A DNA stretch of 57,171 bases from Spirochaetales bacterium (lineage in GTDB: Bacteria; Spirochaetota; Spirochaetia; SZUA-6; RPPD01), in assembly GCA_016930675.1 (NCBI GenBank), contig JAFGGG010000015.1, positions 1 to 57,171 of the forward strand, written 5' to 3'. Under the pieces are notes generated by a model. That model worked only from the letters and a program-made list of their open reading frames with translations, was not told the origin of the DNA and did not search any database. A program made the translations under genes and the position numbers. Positions 16,148 through 23,254 of the stretch are shown in pieces (the stretch's first letter is position 1; every line of letters begins with the position of its first letter).

Positions 16148-16690
16148 TTAGTTCCGCCAGTTTTTATAAGAGGTCATTCTGGTCATTTTGTTGAAATTCT
16201 CTAACTCTATAGCAATTGTTTCTTTATTTATTCCCGGATTTTTTAGGATCATTATTCTGCCATCCTCCAGATCCCGCTCTCTGCCCGCTATGATTTTAAA
16301 AATAATTAAATCTTCAATACTCGCGCAAGGTACTTCCGTGTTTAAGATCTTTATTTTGTTTGCGCGGTTAATGGCGTTTTTTTCGAAATCTGTAAAAGAA
16401 AATATAAAATCTACTTTAATGCCGGTCTTCTTATCCACACACGGAAGCACCATAGTTTCCCTGGTAAATTTCTCCACATTGTCTTTTACAAGGAGGTCGA
16501 AATCAAGCTTTTCACATACATCAATAATTAACGAAAGAGAATCAGTGTCTTTGCCCAGAATTATATCTATATCATTGGCAAGCCTGGGCTCACCGTATAA
16601 CAAAACCGCCTGTCCGCCGATGATGATAAAAACAATATGCTTTTGTTTCAATTGAGAAGTTATGTTGATGATTAACTCTTCGAACATCAC
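16148..16690 (-). CDS. Second NTase-fold protein (paralogue of 13367-13951)
   Basis: A 180-residue paralogue of the NTase at 13367-13951, alike over nearly its whole length. The core GGQAVLLYGEPRLANDIDII is kept, and the C-terminus is about 14 residues shorter. It begins with the same MMFE start. Its small partner upstream is frame-broken, so this copy may be an orphan. It belongs to the decayed duplicate block. Confidence 0.7.
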   Translation of the reverse strand: MMFEELIINITSQLKQKHIVFIIIGGQAVLLYGEPRLANDIDIILGKDTDSLSLIIDVCEKLDFDLLVKDNVEKFTRETMVLPCVDKKTGIKVDFIFSFTDFEKNAINRANKIKILNTEVPCASIEDLIIFKIIAGRERDLEDGRIMILKNPGINKETIAIELENFNKMTRMTSYKNWRN

Positions 16691-16696
16691 ACCGCT

Positions 16697-16799
16697 TTAT
16701 TTTAGCTTTAAAAATCTGAAGAGCTTTTTTATGAGTAAGCTTATTGTTTCGTATAAACTCATTATCAAGTTCCCGCGCAAGATGGTAATTTTTTATCAT
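16697..16799 (-). pseudogene. Deleted copy of the small NTase partner
   Basis: From an ATG at 16799 it reads MIKNYHLARELDNEFIRNNK, closely matching the partner at 13958-14170. After KKALQ an internal deletion of roughly 100 bases joins it out of frame to the 3' end of the gene. The remaining frame runs on into the NTase gene in the wrong phase. It is not expected to make the partner protein. Confidence 0.75.
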
Positions 16800-16826
16800 C
16801 TGCTTCTCTTTTTTTAATGGTTTCAC

Positions 16827-17249
16827 TTATTTATTTCCGGTTTTATCAAAAGAAAAACCGGCCGTTTGTAATTTTTCACGTACAAAATCCTTAACCATTA
16901 AACTCAGGGTAACCGCTTCATCTGTTTCAGCCATAGTCGGCATGTAAAAATCGTCGGGATACCTGATGAGCGTTCCATATGGCGTAAGCATCCCGGCTTT
17001 TTTTTCCGAAAGCAGCAAGAAAGATTTGTCAATATCAATACAATCATACAAAATTACATCTATGTCGTGGCTTTTCTTTATCTCCTTATCATGAAAAGTA
17101 AGGTAGGCTTTCAGATATTTTTCCGCGCATTGCTGCATATGAAAACAAATCATATCGGTCGCGGGATCTTTTGTATCCAACTCATCCCTGCCGATTTTAA
17201 GGTCGTGTTCCGCCCTCATAAGCCAATTACGTATGGTATCAGGGTTCAT
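16827..17249 (-). CDS. HEPN-domain protein (intact pair with MNT)
   Basis: A 140-residue HEPN protein of the same kind as that at 2253-2657: ICFHMQQCAEKYLKAYLTF and a RYPDDFYMPT segment. It overlaps the MNT gene by 4 nt. With the 2253-2967 pair, it is one of only two HEPN-MNT pairs here in which both genes are open. It lacks the RX4HXY motif of HepT. Confidence 0.85.
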   Translation of the reverse strand: MNPDTIRNWLMRAEHDLKIGRDELDTKDPATDMICFHMQQCAEKYLKAYLTFHDKEIKKSHDIDVILYDCIDIDKSFLLLSEKKAGMLTPYGTLIRYPDDFYMPTMAETDEAVTLSLMVKDFVREKLQTAGFSFDKTGNK

Positions 17250-17578
17250 AGAACTACTCCCTCTTTGTATGCGTAATACGTTACTTTTCCCTTGTCATTC
17301 CTGTCACGGGAGAATTCATCTTCCGATTTTATCAACACGTCGGCGGATAATCGTTCTTTTGCCAGTAAAAGCGCTAAAGAATGCCATATCTCCCTTTTTT
17401 CCGGCCAGTTAATCGTCCTGTCGGTGACAGCTATAAAATCCCAGTCGCTGTCCGTTTTCGCGGTGCCCCGAACCTGGCTTCCGAAAAGAATCAGTCTTTT
17501 AATTGTAATACCGCGCCGGGCGAACTCCGTGTGAATAACGCGGACCACCATTTCTTTTGTTTCCCGAAATGTCATCAT
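17246..17578 (-). CDS. Minimal nucleotidyltransferase
   Basis: A 110-residue MNT with GSX10DXD (GSQVRGTAKTDSDWDFI). The middle aspartate context (DWD) is slightly unusual. It is the first gene of the MNT-HEPN unit and overlaps the HEPN by ATGA. It diverges from the SNF2 gene across about 155 bp. Confidence 0.85.
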   Translation of the reverse strand: MMTFRETKEMVVRVIHTEFARRGITIKRLILFGSQVRGTAKTDSDWDFIAVTDRTINWPEKREIWHSLALLLAKERLSADVLIKSEDEFSRDRNDKGKVTYYAYKEGVVL

Positions 17579-17695
17579 AAGCTTTCCTTTATTATAGCCC
17601 TTTACAAGGTTCGTTCCTAAAAGGATTATAGCATGAGAAATGATTAATTCAAGCTAATAATTTTTATGCAAAATAAAGATACCGATCTCAACCAA

Positions 17696-17724
17696 TTGAA
17701 TTCTCCCTGATTCTTCTGTATAAT
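17696..17724 (+). promoter_or_regulatory. Promoter of the SNF2 gene, probably giving a leaderless mRNA
   Basis: TTGAAT at 17696-17701 and a perfect TATAAT at 17719-17724 are separated by 17 bases. The ATG of the SNF2 gene is only 10 bases after the -10 box, and no ribosome site precedes it. Transcription would start at or within a few bases of the start codon. Confidence 0.6.
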
Positions 17725-17734
17725 CTTCTACGCA

Positions 17735-20700
17735 ATGGCGGTAATCCAATTCGGCAACACATGGTGGGGCGGCCGGTTCCTGAACGCCCTGAATAATTTC
17801 GACTATTCGAACAGGCTCCCGCGGGGAAAGCGTTACGCGCGAAACGGATCGGTGCTCTCCATAACCATAAACCAAAACATCATTAACGCCAGGGTACAAG
17901 GCAGGCAGCGGCGGCCGTATTCCGTTTCCATGAGATTAAAGGCGTTTAAAAAAGCCGAAACCGGGCGGATTGCCCGGCTCATCACCGGCAATCCCTACTA
18001 CCTGGCCCAGTTTCAAGCCAGGATACTTCCGGAAGAACTGCGCGAGGAGTTGAACGGGCTGGGGATCGGTCTTTTTCCGTCGTCCTGGAAAGAGATGAAC
18101 ATGCAATGTTCCTGCCCGGACTGGGCGGTACCGTGCAAGCATATCGCCGCGGTTATCTACATTATGGCCAATGAAATCGATAAAAATCCCTTTATCCTGT
18201 TCAACCTCCGTAAATTCGACATCCTTGAAATGTTTCAATCGGCAGGGAAAGCTGAGGTTGAAGAAATAGTAAGCATAGCTTCCCTGATAGAAGAGAAACC
18301 GAATAAATATACCTACTACCGGGAAAAACTCGAGCATATCGATTTTTCAACCGTTCCGCTTCTTTTAGAACCGACCCTCAAACTGCTTACCCAAAGGCCG
18401 CTCTTTTATTTACAGGGAGATTTTAAGGAAACACTCGCCTTGTGCTACAAAAAAATACGGAAGCGGATTAAAACATATATCAATACATCGGAGATCATGG
18501 AAGATATTCCCGAAACCAGCTACGGGACCGCGGAAATCAGGATAAAAAAGACAAAATACGCTTTTAAAGGCTCGTTAAAAGCAAAGGACGCGGTGCTTGC
18601 CTTCGATTCCCTTTGTTTTCACCCAGTCGCGGATTATCTGCGCGTCCTCACCATAGGAGACCTGAACACATACCCGCCCGTGATTTCCTTTCTGGTGATG
18701 ACGCATAACTTTGCCTTAATGCTTATGGAAAAGAGCGCGTTCATACCGGACATTATCTCTCTGAGCAAAAACCGCTATATCATACGCTGGATTCCTTCGC
18801 TGTTTAACAGCCAAACAAACGGCATATTCCAGGCACTCACGGACGCCTTACCCTGCAACATCGTCAGATACGGTGATACGCCTCTGTCCAAAAGGGAGCA
18901 GGTGCTTTTTCTTGTCTCTTTTTTCATAAGCTACTATATCACCTTATTCAGGCCGGCGGGCGAGACTGAACACCATGAAATACTCTCGGCGTTTTTCAAC
19001 CGTGGAGAGTACATATCCGACGGATTCGGGAAAAAGGAGAACGCGGGTACCATCCATCTCTGGCTTTCGCGCTTTTTTATTCACCCGAAAAACTGCTTCC
19101 CGGTTATCAGGATTTCCGAAGAGCAGGAGGGAAAAGAGTTTTCAGTGGACATTCTGGTAAAAGACAGGAGGGAAATACTCTCTCAGCCGAAACAACTCAC
19201 CGAGTTTTTAAAAAGCGGCAACGATGAAAAATTTCCCCTGCTCAAAGACCTGACTCTGCTGTCCACCTACCTCCCCGTGGTCAATAGCGTGCTGAAAACG
19301 GGCGCGCCCGCGCGGGTTTCACCCGAATCTTTTGTGTCCATCTGGTTCGAAGCCCTCCCTGTCTTGCAGACCCTTAATATCGAAACCCTGCTCCCCAAAG
19401 CGCTGAAACAAGTGCTTACCCCTTGTCTTTCTCTTTCATTTAAGAAAAAGCAAAAAAGCGACCCGAACATTGTCACCTATTTATCCCTTATGAACATGAT
19501 GGATTTCGAGTGGGCGATCGCGGTCGGGGACAGCTTCATGACCCCGGAAGAATTCGACACGCTTACGGAAAAGTCTTCGGGAATTATTAAATTAAAAGAC
19601 CGCTACGTATACCTGAGCGCGCAGGAAATCCGGAAGATAAAGAAACAGCTTGAAAAAAAGCCGGATTTCAGTCCCATAGACATTTTGAAAATGCAGCTCG
19701 AAGGAACGTACAACAACGTACCGGTGCAAACGGACAGGGAGCTTAAGGACGTTATCAATAACCTGTTTACCCCGGAAGAGGTCGACATACCCGCCAATTT
19801 AAAAGCCACGCTCCGTCCCTACCAGGCGGACGGATACCAATGGCTGTACCACAACTCTAAAATCGGCCTGGGCTCGCTCATGGCGGACGATATGGGGCTG
19901 GGCAAGACCATACAGATAATCACCCTGCTCCTGAAATTGAAAAACGACGGTTGTTTTAAGGATAAAAAGGTCTTGATTGTGGTTCCGGCCAGTTTGTTAA
20001 CCAACTGGCAGAGGGAGCTGAATAAATTCGCGCCGGACCTGGTTTCCGTAATATACCACGGCAGCGAGAGAAAAATAGAAACGGGCGCCAATGTGGTCAT
20101 AACCACGTACAGCCTGGCCCGAAGAGACAAGGAGTTCCTGCATAAAGAGAAATGGCTGGCCGTTATCGCGGATGAAGCCCAGAATATCAAGAATCCGCGA
20201 ACCACACAAACGAAAATGCTCAAAGCGATTCGGGCGGACTTAAAAATCGCCATGACGGGCACACCAGTGGAAAACAGGCTCATGGATTACTGGAGCCTTC
20301 TCGACTTTCTAATGAAAGACCTCCTGGGCAGCATGAAATTTTTTAAGGAGAATTACGCCATCCCCATAGAAAAATTCAGGGACAGCTCGAGGCTTCAGTC
20401 GTTCAGGAAGATGACGGCGCCTTTCATCCTGCGCAGGGTAAAAACCGATAAAACAATCATCAAAGACCTGCCGGAGAAACTGGTTATCGACAGGTTTACG
20501 GCTTTAACAAAAGAGCAGACCGCGCTCTACCAGGGGCTTGTGGATTCCGTTGACGGAATGCTCGAAGACACCGAGGGCATACACAGGCGGGGCATTATTC
20601 TGATGCTTATCTTAAGGCTCAAGCAGATATGCAATCACCCCGCCCTTTACCTGAAAGAAAAGAACTGTACCATCGATCAGTCCGGTAAAAGCAGTCTGCT

Positions 20701-21205
20701 TAAAGACCTCTTAAGCAACATTATAAGCAGAAATGAAAAAGCGATCATCTTTACCCAGTTCAAAGAGATGGGCCATATGCTTGAAGCTCTCATCGACAAG
20801 GCGTTCGGGTTCGTGCCGCTTTTTCTGCACGGGGGCCTTTCAAGAAAGCTCCGGGACGGGCTGGTGGACGGCTTTCAGAACGAGCGGAAAAAGAGAATAA
20901 TAATCCTTTCGCTTAAGGCCGGGGGAACAGGGCTTAATTTGACCGCGGCGAACAACGTGATCCATTATGACTTATGGTGGAACCCGGCCGTGGAAAACCA
21001 GGCCACGGACAGGGCCTTTCGGATCGGACAGAAGCGGGACGTTAACGTGTACCGCTTTATCACCAGAGGGACATTTGAAGAAAAGATCAACGACATGATA
21101 GAGCATAAGAAAACACTCGCGGAGCTTACCGTGAATACGGGAGAAAAGTGGATTACCGAAATGAGCGACAGGGAATTAAAGGAGCTTTTAAAGCTGGAAC
21201 GGTGA
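17735..21205 (+). CDS. SWIM zinc-finger SNF2-family helicase
   Basis: A 1156-residue DNA-dependent ATPase of the bacterial SNF2 (HepA-like) group. A SWIM zinc finger is at 125-136 (C125, C127, C134, H136 in CSCPDWAVPCKH). The SNF2 ATPase has Walker A near 715-722 (DDMGLGKT) and a DEAQ box near 813. The C-terminal helicase lobe has LKAGGTGLNL and QATDRAFRIGQ. The start is supported by the family-typical FGNTWWG close to the N-terminus. The gene is GC-richer than its TA neighbours and intact. Related proteins are widespread, and their cellular role is poorly defined. A defence role is possible from location only. Confidence 0.9.
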   Translation: MAVIQFGNTWWGGRFLNALNNFDYSNRLPRGKRYARNGSVLSITINQNIINARVQGRQRRPYSVSMRLKAFKKAETGRIARLITGNPYYLAQFQARILPEELREELNGLGIGLFPSSWKEMNMQCSCPDWAVPCKHIAAVIYIMANEIDKNPFILFNLRKFDILEMFQSAGKAEVEEIVSIASLIEEKPNKYTYYREKLEHIDFSTVPLLLEPTLKLLTQRPLFYLQGDFKETLALCYKKIRKRIKTYINTSEIMEDIPETSYGTAEIRIKKTKYAFKGSLKAKDAVLAFDSLCFHPVADYLRVLTIGDLNTYPPVISFLVMTHNFALMLMEKSAFIPDIISLSKNRYIIRWIPSLFNSQTNGIFQALTDALPCNIVRYGDTPLSKREQVLFLVSFFISYYITLFRPAGETEHHEILSAFFNRGEYISDGFGKKENAGTIHLWLSRFFIHPKNCFPVIRISEEQEGKEFSVDILVKDRREILSQPKQLTEFLKSGNDEKFPLLKDLTLLSTYLPVVNSVLKTGAPARVSPESFVSIWFEALPVLQTLNIETLLPKALKQVLTPCLSLSFKKKQKSDPNIVTYLSLMNMMDFEWAIAVGDSFMTPEEFDTLTEKSSGIIKLKDRYVYLSAQEIRKIKKQLEKKPDFSPIDILKMQLEGTYNNVPVQTDRELKDVINNLFTPEEVDIPANLKATLRPYQADGYQWLYHNSKIGLGSLMADDMGLGKTIQIITLLLKLKNDGCFKDKKVLIVVPASLLTNWQRELNKFAPDLVSVIYHGSERKIETGANVVITTYSLARRDKEFLHKEKWLAVIADEAQNIKNPRTTQTKMLKAIRADLKIAMTGTPVENRLMDYWSLLDFLMKDLLGSMKFFKENYAIPIEKFRDSSRLQSFRKMTAPFILRRVKTDKTIIKDLPEKLVIDRFTALTKEQTALYQGLVDSVDGMLEDTEGIHRRGIILMLILRLKQICNHPALYLKEKNCTIDQSGKSSLLKDLLSNIISRNEKAIIFTQFKEMGHMLEALIDKAFGFVPLFLHGGLSRKLRDGLVDGFQNERKKRIIILSLKAGGTGLNLTAANNVIHYDLWWNPAVENQATDRAFRIGQKRDVNVYRFITRGTFEEKINDMIEHKKTLAELTVNTGEKWITEMSDRELKELLKLER

Positions 21206-21369
21206 CGGCTTAAGAAATAATTTTTTACCCGGCACAAACAATTGAAATCATGGAATCACTCAATAAAAATCTCATCCGCTCCCTAACTATAAAATATCCG
21301 CCAAATATGCGCGTATTCAAATAAACACATTCACTTTTCATTTTTTTAAAAACAGGCTATACTTTTATT

Positions 21370-21828
21370 ATGCGAAAGATGAAAAACTTAACACGGCTTA
21401 CAAACAAAGAAAAACACGAACTCGTAGTTAACTGTAAAAATTATTTCTCAAAAAGAAAGGAAATCCTTGCCGCCTATATTTTCGGATCATTCGCCCGGAA
21501 TAGCATAAATCCTTTAAGCGATATAGATATTGCAATCTACGTGGATAAAAATAAAATTAATGAAAACAAATATCCGTATGGTTACGCATCATATATCTTA
21601 AGTCAGCTTATGCTGCTTCTTGCAAGTAATAATGTAGACCTAGTAATACTGAATAACGCGAATATTCTTCTGTGCCACAGAGTAGTTTCTAACGGTATAA
21701 GAATTTTCTCAAGAGAAATCAAACAAACACAAAGGAGAGAATATTACTATATACAACAGTACCTCGATTTTAAGCCCATGTTATATAAAATACAGCATGC
21801 TTTAATTTCTGAACAGAAGGAAAAATGA
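21370..21828 (+). CDS. mntA: MntA-type nucleotidyltransferase antitoxin
   Basis: A 152-residue MNT with GSX10DXD (GSFARNSINPLSDIDIA) and the longer form typical of MntA. In the studied type VII system MntA AMPylates a tyrosine of HepT and blocks its RNase activity. It overlaps the hepT start by 4 nt. It is intact, whereas its hepT is interrupted. Confidence 0.87.
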   Translation: MRKMKNLTRLTNKEKHELVVNCKNYFSKRKEILAAYIFGSFARNSINPLSDIDIAIYVDKNKINENKYPYGYASYILSQLMLLLASNNVDLVILNNANILLCHRVVSNGIRIFSREIKQTQRREYYYIQQYLDFKPMLYKIQHALISEQKEK

Positions 21829-22381
21829 TAGACAAAGAAATAGTTTTTCAGCATATAAATGAATTAGAAAATATAATAAAACAGCTGGAACACTATAAAA
21901 ATATATCATTCACAGATGAGCTTCTTGCAAAAATGTTATTTTTGCAAGAAGCTCCTGAAATGGAAATTGCTAAATTAATATTGTATAAAAAATTAGTATT
22001 TTACTAACTTAATACTTTTTGAGTTTTGCAATTTCCTCAGATTTTAAATCTCAACTCACCACTATCTGGGCAGTGGAGCACGGACTGCAGTTGGCAATTC
22101 AAAATCTGATAGACATTGGCGGCCATATCCTTGCGGCAATTGGCGAGAACAATATCAATAACTATACCGATATTCTGCAAAAGCTTGGAGAAAATGAAAT
22201 CATACCGAAAGATTTTAGCGATAAAATAACCGGTATGGCGGGTTTTAGAAATATTTTAGTGCACGAATACATAAAAGCAGATATACAGTACGTATATAAT
22301 GTACTTACAGGAAATATTTCGGATTTTGCCCAATTTATAGCACATATAAAAAAGTATCTTTCCTCACATGTTGATACATAA
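21825..22381 (+). pseudogene. hepT: hepT interrupted by a 120-bp insertion
   Basis: The first 31 codons (21825-21917) read MIDKEIVFQHINELENIIKQ up to ISFTD. After the insertion the frame resumes at 22043 with FKSQLTTIWAVEHGLQ. The catalytic RX4HXY motif is intact further on (RNILVHEY). Removing the insertion plus one copy of the 5-bp flanking repeat joins the parts in frame and gives a normal 143-residue HepT. As it stands, the frame stops at 22004-22006 and the toxin cannot be made as one chain. The downstream part could only start from an internal codon such as 22019. Confidence 0.85.
21918..22037. mobile_element. MITE-like palindromic insertion with 5-bp target duplication
   Basis: A 120-bp AT-rich element inside hepT, flanked on both sides by CAGAT (21913-21917 and 22038-22042). 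It opens with a perfect 17-bp stem-loop (21918-21954: GAGCTTCTTGCAAAAAT, 3-base loop, reverse complement). Imperfect terminal inverted repeats share TTGCAAAA near each end. It has no coding capacity. No other copy was noticed in the window, so assignment to a known family is not possible. Confidence 0.7.
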
Positions 22382-22406
22382 TAACGCGCAGGCAAATAAA
22401 ATCGGT

Positions 22407-23156
22407 TCACTTCAGCAATAATATATTAATCAAAAACAAAAGCTGGTTCTGCCTTAAAAGAGTTATTTCACTGCCGTAGTCCACGTCCAGAATGGTGCTT
22501 TGAAAATCCTCGGCGTTTTCTTTTTCTATCATTTCAGCCTCGCGCCTTTTCTCCAGCTGGTTGATCTTAGAGCCGTAAAAAGTCCTCTGCGTAATAATAA
22601 AGGAGAGAATACTGTCAACATTTTCGAGTTGGTAATATACTTCCTGTTTAAAGCGCGCTGACAGGCAGTCATCCTCACATAAGTCTTTAAATACGGGTTT
22701 TCTGTTGAACTCCGCGTTCTCCAACACAAAGAGAATCTCCTCATAACATTGGTCGATTTCGGAATCGATAAGGCTGCGGTCGCTGTCCGAATAGATCGAG
22801 TTGCTTTTCATTATGATAAGCTCGCGAATCCGCTGCAGTACGCCGTTCATATACCCCAACATGGCTTCCACATAGTCATAATAGGCAATCAGCTGGGTAA
22901 CGTTCTCCACCTGTTTAGTAAGCGCGCGGATGTGCGCTTCCAAACGCTCATAAATGGCGTAATTGGCCGGATCGTCCGCGAGCAGACGCACTCCGCCGGA
23001 CAACCATTTAAAATTTTTATCCATACTGTTTTCCGTACCTTTTAAGATGTTATTGAGATAGAGAAGTGAATTTGAATCGGCGCCTGCTTCCATAAGCGGG
23101 CCGACTATAAAAAAAAGTGAAAGCATTAGCAGAAACAGCGATCCGTTGATTCCCAT
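22407..23156 (-). CDS. Flagellin-like protein with an N-terminal signal/transmembrane segment
   Basis: A 249-residue protein with a hydrophobic N-terminus (LFLLMLSLFFIVGPLMEAGA, probable Sec signal, no positive charge before it). The next part resembles the flagellin N-terminal D0/D1 helices: NFKWLSGGVRLLADDPANYA, LQRIRELIIMKSN, DSDRSLIDSEIDQ and AEFNRKPVF. The C-terminal part resembles the flagellin C-terminal helices (FYGSKINQLEKR and an ILDVDYGSEITLLRQNQ region). Flagellins are exported by the flagellar type III system and lack Sec signals, so this combination is unusual. It follows the giant A2M-like gene across a terminator, on the same strand. Role unknown. Confidence 0.6.
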   Translation of the reverse strand: MGINGSLFLLMLSLFFIVGPLMEAGADSNSLLYLNNILKGTENSMDKNFKWLSGGVRLLADDPANYAIYERLEAHIRALTKQVENVTQLIAYYDYVEAMLGYMNGVLQRIRELIIMKSNSIYSDSDRSLIDSEIDQCYEEILFVLENAEFNRKPVFKDLCEDDCLSARFKQEVYYQLENVDSILSFIITQRTFYGSKINQLEKRREAEMIEKENAEDFQSTILDVDYGSEITLLRQNQLLFLINILLLK

Positions 23157-23189
23157 ATCTATAACATACTCATAAGTTTTGCTGAGGTC

Positions 23190-23218
23190 AAAACAAAGCC
23201 CCCGCTTTAATCGGGGGC
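23190..23218 (-). terminator. Rho-independent terminator after the giant gene
   Basis: A 7-bp GC stem (GCCCCCG / CGGGGGC) with a 7-base loop is followed on the minus strand by TTTGTTTT. It lies 36 nt after the stop of the 2662-residue protein gene and before the flagellin-like gene, so the two are probably separate transcripts. Confidence 0.8.
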
Positions 23219-23254
23219 CTTAAAATCTGTTTATATATGTTACACAAATAAAAC

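Noticed and set aside
16640..16665. GTTTCAAT inside the second NTase gene, like the CRISPR repeat end (possible CreTA-type pseudo-repeat)
   Set aside because: It lies in conserved coding sequence; the paralogue has GCTTCAAT at the same place, and no further repeat-like bases flank it. The same holds for a GTTTCAATC in the SNF2 gene near 18235.
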